NCBI GenBank assembly: GCA_944391895.1
Contig: CALXVF010000001.1
Coordinates: 1 to 43,514 of the forward strand
Origin: an uncultured Clostridia bacterium
GTDB taxonomy: Bacteria; Bacillota; Clostridia; TANB77; CAG-508
DNA length: 43,514 bases
Direction of reading: 5' to 3'
Positions 34,674 through 43,507 of the stretch are shown here, piece after piece. Numbering within the stretch: the stretch's first letter is position 1; every line of letters begins with the position of its first letter. The translations under genes and the position numbers were made by a program. Under the pieces are notes generated by a model. It was not told the DNA's origin, searched no databases, and saw only the letters and a program-made list of their open reading frames with translations.

Positions 34674-34702
34674 ATTATATCATGAAGAAAATAAATTGTA
34701 AA
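34674..34702 (-). promoter_or_regulatory. sigma-A promoter of minC
   Basis: TTTACA (34697-34702) and TATAAT (34674-34679) are 17 bp apart on the minus strand. The -35 begins inside the T-rich tail of the mrdA terminator. Confidence 0.78.
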
Positions 34703-34728
34703 GAAAAGATGGTAAGTTTTTCTTACCA
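34701..34728 (-). terminator. Terminator of the mreBCD-mrdA operon
   Basis: TGGTAAG-TTTTT-CTTACCA (34710-34728), read on the minus strand, is a 7-bp stem with a five-base loop followed by TCTTTTCTTT. It lies 10 bp after the mrdA stop. Confidence 0.78.
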
Positions 34729-34738
34729 CCTAAATGCT

Positions 34739-36808
34739 CTACCTTACTGTTTGCATATATGAAGTTGCAGTCATGTCTTCTGTAACAGTTCCTGCATTCA
34801 TTCCTAAGTATTGCTCAAATATTTCTCTTGCAGTCGGCGCTGTATAATTACCGTGTTGTCCGTTTTTAACATATACTGCAACTGCAATTTCCGGATCATC
34901 AAATGGTGCAAATCCAACAAACCATGCATCTGCATTATGATTTGTATCAGTTGTTGCTGACCCTGTTTTTCCCCCTACTTCAATATCAAAATCTTTAAAG
35001 TATGAATAAGCCGTTCCAGATCCATCACTTGTAACTCCTCTCATTCCTTCTTTTATTGCTTGATAATTTGTTTCACTAATACTTATGTCCGAACCGCTAT
35101 TTCCACTTATTCCAAGTTTTTCATTAACATATGAGTTGATTTCATCTCTTGAAACCTCTGTTCCATCTGCTTTAGTTATTGATTTTACAATAGTAACGTC
35201 AATGTTTTTTCCTCCATTAGCTACCATTGCTGTATATTTTGCCATTTGAAGTGGAGTAAACGCATTATTAAGTTGTCCTATTGCTGCCTGAATTGTGTAT
35301 CCATCAACCCATGGATCCATTGTATCTCTTGAAGCTAATATACCTGGTTCTTCAGATGGTAATTCTATTCCTGTTTTTTGTCCCAATCCAAATGCAGTGG
35401 CTACTTGTGCTAATCTATCAATTCCTGTCCTTCTTCCAGTCTCATAGAAAAAATAGTTACATGATGATTCTATTGCTTGAGTTACATTAATCCATCCATG
35501 TCCTCCTCTTTTCCAACATACTGGTTGATAGTCTCTATAATAAGTATATCTTCCTGTGTCATTTATTTTAGTACTTGTATCTATTGCTCCACTTTCTAAC
35601 CCAGCAATCGCAGTTACCATTTTAAATGTAGAGCCTGGAGGAGCAATTGAAGATATTGCCTTATTTATAAGTGGATGACTTGAATCATTTAAGTAATTAT
35701 TCCAATTTTCTGTACTAATTCCATCAACAAATAATGAAGGTTCATAGTTTGGATAACTTGCCATTGCAAGAATTTCTCCTGTTTTTACATTTATTACTAC
35801 TGCTGCACCTTCCGATGCTGTTGTTGCACCACTAAGTTCGCCTGTTTTCATCATTTCTATATTATTTGCTAAAGCATCCTCTGTTATTTTTTGCAAGTCA
35901 GCATCTATTGTAAGCATAATATCATTTCCTGCAATTGCTTCTTCTGCTACATATTCATCTGTAACTATACCATCAACAGACATATCTATTTGTTTTACAC
36001 CATCTGTTCCTCTTAAGTATTTTTCAAAAACTTGCTCTATACCAGTTTTTCCTGTGACATCATTTTGATCATATATTTCTTCATTACCTTTTAGTTCATC
36101 TTCACTTATTGGACCTACATATCCTAATATATGAGATGCAAGAGTTCCATATGGATAATAAATAGTTGGCTCTGATGTAGTACTTATACCTGGAAAACTT
36201 GTGCTCATTTCATTTATTTTTGCAAGACTTGCATTACTTATATTAGAAGCTAATTCAACTGATTTTGTATTACTATATCCATCCTTTTCTATTTCATATC
36301 TAAGAATCATGATTTTCAAAGCTTCATCTACATTTTCATTACTTATTTTATATTTTTCCTTAAAATAATTAAAACATGCTTCTGCATCATATCCTTCATC
36401 TAATTTATTAGATGTTTTAAATGTTTTAGCTGTTTCTTCATTTTCAAAAGCATATGGATTTACGGTAATCGGGAAATTATCCACATATTTGTCTCCATTG
36501 CTTTCTAGTGTAGTCGCAAGTAATAATAATGAATTATTTAAAGTCTCATTATCTATTTTTGTTTTATAGATTTCCACATTATATACAAGTTTTGTGGATA
36601 CAAGCTTTTCTCCACTACTATCTAATATATTTCCTCTTGCTGCTTTTATCGTTGTCTCTCTGGTTAATCTTGTATTTGATTCTTCTCTATATTCTTTACC
36701 ATTTACTATTTGCAAATTAAATAGTTGAAGCAAAAGGATTATTCCTATTATGTATACAATAGCCATTAAAATATTGTATCTTAATTTATTTTCACTCTTT
36801 TTTCCCAT
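34739..36808 (-). CDS. mrdA: Penicillin-binding protein 2 (elongasome transpeptidase)
   Basis: The 689-residue class B PBP has an N-terminal anchor (about 11-32), a dimerisation/pedestal domain (about 50-290) and a transpeptidase domain with S393-TFK (SIAPPGSTFKM), S449-CN (IESSCNYFF) and K614-TG (VGGKTGSATT). It cross-links side-wall peptidoglycan together with RodA and MreBCD. The position right after mreD, 12 bp away, fits the usual cell-shape operon. A C-terminal extension beyond the transpeptidase domain is short (ends QYLGMNAGTVTEDMTATSYM then QTVR). No rodA is adjacent. Confidence 0.93.
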   Translation of the reverse strand: MGKKSENKLRYNILMAIVYIIGIILLLQLFNLQIVNGKEYREESNTRLTRETTIKAARGNILDSSGEKLVSTKLVYNVEIYKTKIDNETLNNSLLLLATTLESNGDKYVDNFPITVNPYAFENEETAKTFKTSNKLDEGYDAEACFNYFKEKYKISNENVDEALKIMILRYEIEKDGYSNTKSVELASNISNASLAKINEMSTSFPGISTTSEPTIYYPYGTLASHILGYVGPISEDELKGNEEIYDQNDVTGKTGIEQVFEKYLRGTDGVKQIDMSVDGIVTDEYVAEEAIAGNDIMLTIDADLQKITEDALANNIEMMKTGELSGATTASEGAAVVINVKTGEILAMASYPNYEPSLFVDGISTENWNNYLNDSSHPLINKAISSIAPPGSTFKMVTAIAGLESGAIDTSTKINDTGRYTYYRDYQPVCWKRGGHGWINVTQAIESSCNYFFYETGRRTGIDRLAQVATAFGLGQKTGIELPSEEPGILASRDTMDPWVDGYTIQAAIGQLNNAFTPLQMAKYTAMVANGGKNIDVTIVKSITKADGTEVSRDEINSYVNEKLGISGNSGSDISISETNYQAIKEGMRGVTSDGSGTAYSYFKDFDIEVGGKTGSATTDTNHNADAWFVGFAPFDDPEIAVAVYVKNGQHGNYTAPTAREIFEQYLGMNAGTVTEDMTATSYMQTVR

Positions 36809-36820
36809 TCTTCCTCCAAA

Positions 36821-37354
36821 TTAAAAATATCTAGTAAGAATTTTTTTGCCTTTAAAAGAATCTTCCATATAATAACCTAATTTTCTAATTAATGGATAAA
36901 AAATAATTATTAATAATGTATTAAATATAATTTCTACAAATAATGTAAGTATAAATGTTAGAACTTCAGGTTCTGCACCAGAGACAAATATTTTAACTAG
37001 ATATGTTGCTACTTCATAAAGTATAGTACTACCAACTAGCATCAAAATAATTGTTACTCTACTATCTTTAGAAAAATTCTTATCAAAATATTCTCCAAGC
37101 AATCCTATTACTCCTAAGAATACTGATGTAAATCCAATACCGTTCCCTATTGCAAAATCTAAAATAAGGCCAAATATAATTCCAAATATTCCTCCCATTT
37201 TATTTCCTACGAATAAGCCTATAAATAAACTTAAGAAAATAAATAGGTTTGGCATTATTCCACCAATATTAAACCAAGAAAAGAAATTAGATTGTAAAAA
37301 GTAAATTAAAAAAAACATTAGTAATATAATTATAATAACTTTAAATTTTCTCAA
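36821..37354 (-). CDS. mreD: Rod shape-determining protein MreD
   Basis: The 177-residue protein is almost wholly hydrophobic, with five or six membrane helices and the family's GGIFGIIFGLILDFAIGNGI segment. It is an inner-membrane partner of MreC in the elongasome. It sits 11 bp after mreC and 12 bp before mrdA. Identification rests on size, topology, and gene order, supported by that glycine/aspartate-rich helix. Confidence 0.88.
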   Translation of the reverse strand: MRKFKVIIIILLMFFLIYFLQSNFFSWFNIGGIMPNLFIFLSLFIGLFVGNKMGGIFGIIFGLILDFAIGNGIGFTSVFLGVIGLLGEYFDKNFSKDSRVTIILMLVGSTILYEVATYLVKIFVSGAEPEVLTFILTLFVEIIFNTLLIIIFYPLIRKLGYYMEDSFKGKKILTRYF

Positions 37355-37365
37355 TTTTCTCTCCT

Positions 37366-38178
37366 TTATTGTTCAGTAATAACTAATACTGTTTCTAGAT
37401 TAGAAAAATCTGTAGATACTTCTATTTCAGCATATCTATCTGCTTCATTTTGTGTATTTACAACTGTTTTTACATTACCTATTAAAATTCCTTTAGGATA
37501 TATTCCTCCAAGTCCTGAGGTCACAACTTCGTCACCTTGCAATATTGTACTATCTGCCGGAATATATGTTGCTCTTAATATATCTGTACTATTTAGCGTT
37601 CCTTTCAATACAACACTTTCTTGCACATTTGAAATATTAGCGCTTACATTACTTGCTGTATCTATAATTGTTTGAACTTTTGCTGTATCATTAGTTACAG
37701 AAATTACATGTCCGACTAAGCCTGATTCAGAAATAACCGGCATATTTACATTAATTCCATCATCTGTACCCGCATTTATTACAATTAATTTATCATAATT
37801 ACTAAGGCTTCTTTGAATTACGTAAGCTGGAACAGTAGTATATGAAGAATATTTATCTTTTAGGTTTACATATTCTTTTAACGTGTTATTTTCTGACTTT
37901 AGTATTTCAAGTTCTCTTAACTGTTCTTGCAATTGACTATTTTCATCTTTAAGTTTTTGATTTTCTTCTTTTAGAGTTTGTATATCACTTAATTCTTGCT
38001 CGTTTCCAGTAATTTTATTTTTTAAATATACTATTCCATTTTGTATTGGCATAAATAGTTTTCCTACTGCACTTTCCATGGCCCACAAATTTCCAGTACT
38101 AATGTTTGAAATAATTACTACTACTATTAGAATAATAATAGTTATAATAATACCTATCATACCAGCTTTATTTTTCAT
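37366..38178 (-). CDS. mreC: Cell shape-determining protein MreC
   Basis: The 270-residue protein has one N-terminal membrane helix (about 7-27), a coiled coil (about 65-105, ELSDIQTLKEENQKLKDE), and the beta-barrel domain with PAYVIQRSLSNYDKLIVINA, GLVGHVISVTNDTAKVQTI and VTSGLGGIYPKGILIGNV, all typical of MreC. It links MreB to the periplasmic/extracellular synthesis machinery. Its ATG overlaps the mreB stop by one base, indicating translational coupling. Confidence 0.93.
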   Translation of the reverse strand: MKNKAGMIGIIITIIILIVVVIISNISTGNLWAMESAVGKLFMPIQNGIVYLKNKITGNEQELSDIQTLKEENQKLKDENSQLQEQLRELEILKSENNTLKEYVNLKDKYSSYTTVPAYVIQRSLSNYDKLIVINAGTDDGINVNMPVISESGLVGHVISVTNDTAKVQTIIDTASNVSANISNVQESVVLKGTLNSTDILRATYIPADSTILQGDEVVTSGLGGIYPKGILIGNVKTVVNTQNEADRYAEIEVSTDFSNLETVLVITEQ

Positions 38179-39218
38179 TATAAACCTCTTTTTTCTGTGT
38201 TAATTAAAACACCTTTTAAATTATCTATATTTTCTAGAACTTTTCCTGCCCCAATAGCTACGCATTCTAAAGGCGTATCAGCCACATAAGTTTGAACTCC
38301 TGTTTTTTGTGAAATTAAAATATCTAAATTTCTAATTTGTGCACCACCACCTGCTAAATATATACCATTTTGAATAATATCTGATGCAAGCTCTGGAGGT
38401 GTAACAGATAAAGTACTTATTATCGCTTCTATTATTTCATTTATTGGTTTTTTCATAGCTTCTTCAATATCTTTTGATGAAACTAAAACATTTTTAGGAA
38501 GTCCTGTTTCTAAATCTCTTCCTCTAATTTCCTTAGTCATTTCTGATACAAGAGGAAGCGCACATCCTAATTCAATTTTTAATCCTTCAGCTGCTGATAA
38601 TCCTATTGCAATTCCTTTTTTCTTTTTTAAATATTCAACAATACTTTCATCAATTTCATTTCCAGCTACTCTAATTGATGTACTTGCTACAACTCCGCCT
38701 AAAGATATAACAGCAACTTCTGTAGTTCCTCCACCTATATCTATTATCATATTACCTACTGGTTCTTTAACATTAAGTCCAGCACCTATTGCTGCTGCCA
38801 TTGGTTCCTGTATTAAGTAAACTTCTTTTGCATTAGCTTGTAAAAAGGCTTCTTCTATAGCTCTTTTTTCTACTTCTGTTATACCAGATGGAACTCCTAC
38901 AACAACTCTTGGCTTTCCAGCATTATACTTTTGGCATACTTTTTTTAGCATATTTTTTAGCATTAATCCTGTTGCTGTAAAATCCGCAATAACTCCATCT
39001 TGCATAGGCCTTACGGCTTTTATATTTTCGGGTGTTCTGCCTAGCATATCCCTTGCTTCTTTTCCTGTTGCTACTATTTCTCCTGTAACTCTGTCTAAAG
39101 CAACTACTGAAGGCTCTCTTAATACTATTCCTTTTCCTTTTAAAGCAATTAGAATATTGGCTGTTCCCAAATCCATTCCTATATCTTTTGAATTAAAATC
39201 AAGTAAATTAAATTTCAT
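38178..39218 (-). CDS. mreB: Rod shape-determining actin homologue MreB
   Basis: At 346 residues it has the actin-fold ATPase motifs: IGMDLGTANILI (phosphate 1), PRVVVGVPSGITEVEKRA, QEPMAAAIGAGL, MIDIGGGTTEVAVISLGG (phosphate 2) and the adenosine motif GIYLAGGGAQIRNLD. It polymerises at the membrane and guides side-wall synthesis. The start codon lies inside the end of radC (11-base overlap), so the two are coupled. Full length and no anomalies. Confidence 0.95.
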   Translation of the reverse strand: MKFNLLDFNSKDIGMDLGTANILIALKGKGIVLREPSVVALDRVTGEIVATGKEARDMLGRTPENIKAVRPMQDGVIADFTATGLMLKNMLKKVCQKYNAGKPRVVVGVPSGITEVEKRAIEEAFLQANAKEVYLIQEPMAAAIGAGLNVKEPVGNMIIDIGGGTTEVAVISLGGVVASTSIRVAGNEIDESIVEYLKKKKGIAIGLSAAEGLKIELGCALPLVSEMTKEIRGRDLETGLPKNVLVSSKDIEEAMKKPINEIIEAIISTLSVTPPELASDIIQNGIYLAGGGAQIRNLDILISQKTGVQTYVADTPLECVAIGAGKVLENIDNLKGVLINTEKRGL

Positions 39219-39900
39219 TGTTATCTTTCCTCTCTAAAAATATACTTTGATACTTCCCATCTCCAATTATGATATGGTCAAGCATTGAAATTCCAAGCAA
39301 CTTTGAACTCGTCATAATTCTATCTGTAAACTTTTTATCTGATTCACTTGGCTTAGGATTTCCGCTTGGATGATTATGGATAAGAATAAACTTAGGAACT
39401 TGTTCTTTGACAATATCGCTCAAAACTTGAGCAGGTGTAATGGTTATTTCTTTACTATTTCCTACTTTTAAATCATTGATTTTAATTAGTTCATTTTTTG
39501 AATTTAACATTAAGACTTTTAAAATTTCCTGTTTTTCAAATCTAAGTTCATCCATAAATAAATCAGCAACATCTTTTGTTGACTTAATTATTTTGTTCAT
39601 CTTTTGAACTGGCACCCTCATTCTTTTGGCAAGTTCAGAAACTGCCTTTATTTGAAGGGCTTTTACCCTTCCTATTCCTTTTATTGCTTCTAGTGAATCA
39701 ATTGATATATCTTCTAAATCTCTTAATTCATTTGTTAAAAGTAATACTCTACTTGCTAATTCTAATGAAGTTGCATCTTTTGTTCCTGTCTTTATAATTA
39801 TTGCCAATAATTCTGCATTTGATAACTTTTTTGGACCATACATTTGCATTTTTTCATATGGCCTTTCTGATTCTGGCAATTCATTCATTTTTAATGGCAT
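39208..39900 (-). CDS. radC: RadC family JAB-domain protein
   Basis: The 230-residue protein has an N-terminal helix-hairpin-helix region (about 65-90, LEAIKGIGRVKALQI) and a C-terminal JAB/MPN-type metalloprotease-like domain with H175-N-H177-PSG and PSESD (D188), the zinc-binding signature of the RadC (DUF2466) family. Its biochemical role is unsettled; it is not a proven RecG-like repair protein. AAAGGAAA precedes the ATG. Adjacency to mreB is the classic arrangement in Bacillota. Confidence 0.92.
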   Translation of the reverse strand: MPLKMNELPESERPYEKMQMYGPKKLSNAELLAIIIKTGTKDATSLELASRVLLLTNELRDLEDISIDSLEAIKGIGRVKALQIKAVSELAKRMRVPVQKMNKIIKSTKDVADLFMDELRFEKQEILKVLMLNSKNELIKINDLKVGNSKEITITPAQVLSDIVKEQVPKFILIHNHPSGNPKPSESDKKFTDRIMTSSKLLGISMLDHIIIGDGKYQSIFLERKDNNEI

Positions 39901-39926
39901 TAAGTTTCCTTTCTGCCCCCACTTAA

Positions 39927-40184
39927 TTAAAATTTTCTATATATAAATACAGCTATTATTATTCCTATAATACTTGAAATATTGATATTGAACATTATTC
40001 CAAAAGTTAATTTTACTACCCCTAAATCCAATGAAACTGGGTCTGCTATTCCAAAGGTTTGTCCATATGAAAGCCAACTTAAGAAGCTTACTCCTTGTGT
40101 TAATTGACCAATTAATCCTCCAATAACTAAACCGCATAAAATAAATATAATTAGTACTAATGTACTTTTGTCCTTTGCTGCCAT
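39927..40184 (-). CDS. Small DUF4321-type membrane protein
   Basis: The 85-residue protein has two membrane helices: LVLIIFILCGLVIGGLIGQL near the N-terminus and FNINISSIIGIIIAVFIY at the C-terminus, with an extracytoplasmic loop containing PVSLDLGVVKLTFG. This matches the DUF4321 family, which sits before radC/mreB in Clostridia. GGAGGG lies four bases before this ATG, which itself lies four codons inside a longer frame. It is the first gene of the radC-mreBCD-mrdA transcript, with 26 bp to radC. Confidence 0.78.
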   Translation of the reverse strand: MAAKDKSTLVLIIFILCGLVIGGLIGQLTQGVSFLSWLSYGQTFGIADPVSLDLGVVKLTFGIMFNINISSIIGIIIAVFIYRKF

Positions 40185-40230
40185 ACTTCCCTCCATTTTT
40201 TCTTACGGATATTTCTTTTTTAACATTTGT

Positions 40231-40259
40231 ATTATATATTTTTTTCCATATTTTTTCAA
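40231..40259 (-). promoter_or_regulatory. sigma-A promoter of the cell-shape operon
   Basis: TTGAAA (40254-40259) and TATAAT (40231-40236) are 17 bp apart on the minus strand, 46 bp upstream of the DUF4321 gene. Confidence 0.75.
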
Positions 40260-40364
40260 GGTGTTTTTTGTAAAATTTATGTTGTTTTTTATTTATTTTC
40301 TTAAAGCTCTTTCCTTTTCAATTTTTTTGTGTTATATTATTATATACTAAAAATGGAGGATTGT

Positions 40365-40979
40365 ATGAAATTTGAAAAATTAAGTGACTATAAATTAAAA
40401 ATTACATTGTCAAATGAAGAACTTCCTAACAATAATACTGATTTAGATAGCTTTATGTCTGACCCTTCTAGTGCTAGAAAATCGTTTCTCGATATATTAG
40501 ATAAAGCTAAGGATGAAGTTGGTTTTAATGTTGGTAATAATAAAGTTAGAATAGATGCTAAATACCAAAGTAATGGTAATTTCATATTTACAGTAACTAA
40601 GTTAGTTCCTAAAAAGAAAGCAGTAAAAAAAGCAAAACCACAAAAAGTTAGTACTAATAGAAAAAACAATTGCTTAATATATAGTTTTGACAATATTGAA
40701 CACTTTTTTAATTTTTGTTTCTTTTTGAAAAATCAAAAAATTAATTGTTTAAAAAGTTTTTGCAAAATTACTGAATTATATAAATTAGATAATAAATATT
40801 ACTTAGTGTTTAATGAAATTAATAATGAATACAAATATATTGGAAAATTATATTCTGGCATGACAGAATTCGGTACCTATTTTTCAGCACAAGAAATTAT
40901 GTTTTTTATGCTAAAAGAACGTGGAGAATTAATTATTGCTAATAATGCAATACAAACTTGTCAAAAGAATTTCAAATAA
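40365..40979 (+). CDS. mecA: MecA-like adaptor protein (competence regulator / ClpC adaptor)
   Basis: The 204-residue protein starts MKFEKLSDYKLKITLSNEEL, resembling the MecA N-terminal substrate-binding domain, then a basic linker (VPKKKAVKKAKPQKV, about 92-106) and a C-terminal domain (CLIYSFDNIEHFFNFC and later LYKLDNKYYLVF) that corresponds to the ClpC-binding domain. In B. subtilis MecA delivers ComK to ClpCP and also affects Spo0A. GGAGG is five bases before this ATG; a longer frame begins 12 codons upstream at a non-ATG codon. Overall similarity by eye is moderate, but the two-domain layout and N-terminal pattern fit well. Confidence 0.75.
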   Translation: MKFEKLSDYKLKITLSNEELPNNNTDLDSFMSDPSSARKSFLDILDKAKDEVGFNVGNNKVRIDAKYQSNGNFIFTVTKLVPKKKAVKKAKPQKVSTNRKNNCLIYSFDNIEHFFNFCFFLKNQKINCLKSFCKITELYKLDNKYYLVFNEINNEYKYIGKLYSGMTEFGTYFSAQEIMFFMLKERGELIIANNAIQTCQKNFK

Positions 40980-40981
40980 TT

Positions 40982-41146
40982 TTTGCTATGATTCACGCAA
41001 TTATGTAAAATGATTTTAAAATGTATATTCGAAGATTTTTTGTTTCTTGCTGTCGGACATAAAGTCCTCCAAGCTGCGCGAAACTGTAAAATCTTGAATA
41101 TACATTTATTTATATTAATTTAATAATGGTTATGAATCGTAGCAAA
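40982..41146. repeat. Nested structured element 3 in the mecA/pcrA convergent junction
   Basis: Two nested arm pairs: outer TTTGCTATGATTCA (40982-40995) with TGAATCGTAGCAAA (41133-41146), and inner arms 41019-41046 with 41080-41107 (AAATGTATATTC...GTTTC against GAAAC...GAATATACATTT). They enclose a GC-rich core at 41047-41079 with hairpin GGAC-ATAAA-GTCC and TCCAAGCTGCGC, blocks shared with elements 1 and 2. Confidence 0.72.
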
Positions 41147-41153
41147 TTAATAT

Positions 41154-43439
41154 TTATTCTAGTATTTCTAGTCCAGCGAATTTTGCCATTAATCTCTTAT
41201 GTCCAGCTTTATCAAATTGAATATCTACTTTCAAATCGTCCGATTCTTGTTCCAAATTGGTAATAACACCCTCACCAAATTTCTTATGGAAAATTCTTTG
41301 TCCAACTTTGTATTTAGATAAATCCACTTCCTTGCTTGATTTTTTCTGGTTAAGATTATTTAGAAAGCTTTCTGCTGTTCTAAATTGGAAATTGCTTTGA
41401 GTTTTTTCTGGTATATTGTTATCAGCTTTATATGTCACAACTTTAGAATTACTGTAATTGTTATATCCCCATTCATATTTAGAATCTTCAAATCTATCAT
41501 CATCACTTTGTGTGTTCATAGCTTCTTCATATCCGTCTAATAAATCTGCTGGAATTTCTTTTACAAATCTTGAAGGTGGATTATAACTTGTTGAACCAAA
41601 AATTGTTCTCTTTTTAGCAAATGTCATATATAGATAGTTTCTTGCTCTAGTGATTCCAACATAGAATAATCTTCTTTCTTCTTCTATATCTTCCGGATTA
41701 TCTATTGATTTATGTCCTGGGAATATGCCATCTTCCATACCCACTAAAAATACAACTGGATATTCTAACCCTTTTGCACTATGTAATGTCATAAGAGTTA
41801 CCATATTATCTGTTTCTTCAATATTATCTGTATCACTAGATAAAGAAATACTATTTAAGAATTCATTTAAAGAATTATCTGCAGATTCTTTTTCAAATTC
41901 CATTGCTACTGTTAGGAATTCCTCTAAGTTTTCGATTCTACTTTCTGCTTCAACTGTATTCTCATTTTTTAAGGCCTGTGTATAACCAGTTTTATTTAAT
42001 GTTTGCTTTATAAGTTCTGATATAGGCACATCTAGTCCTCTAAGCTCTTCTATAACATTTATAAATTCTCTTGTATTATTATATATTCTAGGTATATATT
42101 TATCTGCCTCTTTTATTACTTGATACATTGATATTCCATTTTCGGCAGCTATATTTTCTATGTTTTCAATGCTGGTTTTTCCAACACCTCTTTTAGGTTC
42201 ATTAATAATTCTTTCTAATGAAAGATTGTCTGAAGGATTAGCAATTAACCTTAAATATGCAATAGTATCCTTTATTTCCTTTCTTTCATAGAACTTTAAT
42301 CCTCCAACTATTTTATATGGAATATCCTCTCTTCTTAAAATATCTTCGATTGCTCTTGATTGTGAGTTCATTCTATATAAAACAACGAAATCTGAATATT
42401 TGTAATATTCTTCTCGTCTTAATTTATTTATTTCTTGAACTATGAAAGATGCTTCTTCATATTCGTCCTCTCCGCAGAAAACATAAGGTAATGCACCTTC
42501 ATCATTTTCAGTCCATAATTTTTTCTCATATTTATTTTCATTATGCTTTATAACTTCGTTTGCAGCTTTTAAAATATTTCCTGTGCACCTATAATTTTGC
42601 TCTAATTTAACTATTTTTGAACCTGGAAAATCTTTTTCAAAATTCAAAATATTTGTAATATCTGCACCTCTAAATCTATAAATAGATTGGTCATTATCTC
42701 CTACAACTGTTATGTTTCCGTATCTTGATGCTAAAATTGAAACAAGCATAAATTGTGATTTATTTGTATCTTGATACTCGTCCACTAGAATATACTTAAA
42801 CTTTTCTGAATAATATTCTAATACATCGGCATTATCTGTTAATATGTTGATAGTAAAGTTTATGATATCGTCAAAATCTATTGCATTATTTTCTCTTAGT
42901 TTTTTCTGATATAAATGATATACTTTAGCGGTTATTTCTCTTCTATAATCTCCATTTGCTCTTTCTTCATATTTTTCAGGAGTTAGCATATCATTTTTTG
43001 CATTACTAATTTCGGATAATATAGACCTTTCCGTAAACAATTTTGGGTCAATATTTAGTTCCTTCATGCAATTCTTTATTAGAGTTTTTTGGTCAGTTGT
43101 GTCGAAAATTGCAAATGAATTATCAAACCCTATTCTATCTATGAATTTTCTAAGTATTCTTACGCAGATTGAGTGAAATGTTCCAAGCCATATATCATTA
43201 ATAGCATCTCCTACTAGCGCTTGCACTCTTTCCTTCATTTCATTTGCAGCTTTATTAGTAAAAGTTATGGCTAAAATATTCCATGGCTTAATATTTTTTT
43301 CTTTCATTAAATAGCTGATTTTATATGTTAGTACTTTTGTTTTTCCTGAACCTGCTCCTGCTATTACTAAACAAGGTCCTTCTGTTTCCATTACTGCTTC
43401 TTTTTGCTTAGGGTTTAACTCATTTAATAATTCTTCCAT
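41154..43439 (-). CDS. pcrA: ATP-dependent DNA helicase PcrA/UvrD
   Basis: The 761-residue superfamily 1A helicase has the Q motif LNPKQKEAV, Walker A GAGSGKT near residue 33, motif Ia LAITFTNKAANEM, motif II VDEYQDTN, motif III GDNDQSIYRFRGAD, motif IV/V regions (VVLYRMNSQSRAIE; TLMTLHSAKGLEYPVVFLVG) and motif VI ERRLFYVGITRAR. The C-terminus ends with the PcrA-type KVGQRIFHKKFGEGVITNLE fold that contacts RNA polymerase in Bacillus. It unwinds DNA in repair, and clears RecA and replication-transcription conflicts. GAGAGG precedes the ATG. Its own promoter is seen just upstream; element 3 follows it. Confidence 0.96.
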   Translation of the reverse strand: MEELLNELNPKQKEAVMETEGPCLVIAGAGSGKTKVLTYKISYLMKEKNIKPWNILAITFTNKAANEMKERVQALVGDAINDIWLGTFHSICVRILRKFIDRIGFDNSFAIFDTTDQKTLIKNCMKELNIDPKLFTERSILSEISNAKNDMLTPEKYEERANGDYRREITAKVYHLYQKKLRENNAIDFDDIINFTINILTDNADVLEYYSEKFKYILVDEYQDTNKSQFMLVSILASRYGNITVVGDNDQSIYRFRGADITNILNFEKDFPGSKIVKLEQNYRCTGNILKAANEVIKHNENKYEKKLWTENDEGALPYVFCGEDEYEEASFIVQEINKLRREEYYKYSDFVVLYRMNSQSRAIEDILRREDIPYKIVGGLKFYERKEIKDTIAYLRLIANPSDNLSLERIINEPKRGVGKTSIENIENIAAENGISMYQVIKEADKYIPRIYNNTREFINVIEELRGLDVPISELIKQTLNKTGYTQALKNENTVEAESRIENLEEFLTVAMEFEKESADNSLNEFLNSISLSSDTDNIEETDNMVTLMTLHSAKGLEYPVVFLVGMEDGIFPGHKSIDNPEDIEEERRLFYVGITRARNYLYMTFAKKRTIFGSTSYNPPSRFVKEIPADLLDGYEEAMNTQSDDDRFEDSKYEWGYNNYSNSKVVTYKADNNIPEKTQSNFQFRTAESFLNNLNQKKSSKEVDLSKYKVGQRIFHKKFGEGVITNLEQESDDLKVDIQFDKAGHKRLMAKFAGLEILE

Positions 43440-43478
43440 TATATAGTCCTCTCTTCTAAAACTTTTGTTCGCAAAGAG

Positions 43479-43507
43479 ATTGTACTATATTTTAGCCAGC
43501 TAGTCAA
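43479..43507 (-). promoter_or_regulatory. sigma-A promoter of pcrA
   Basis: TTGACT (43502-43507) and TACAAT (43479-43484) are 17 bp apart on the minus strand, 39 bp upstream of the ATG. Confidence 0.72.

Noticed and set aside
40388..40693. Minus-strand frame antisense to mecA
   Set aside because: The plus-strand product has a coherent MecA-like domain layout and a good ribosome site; the antisense frame has neither.
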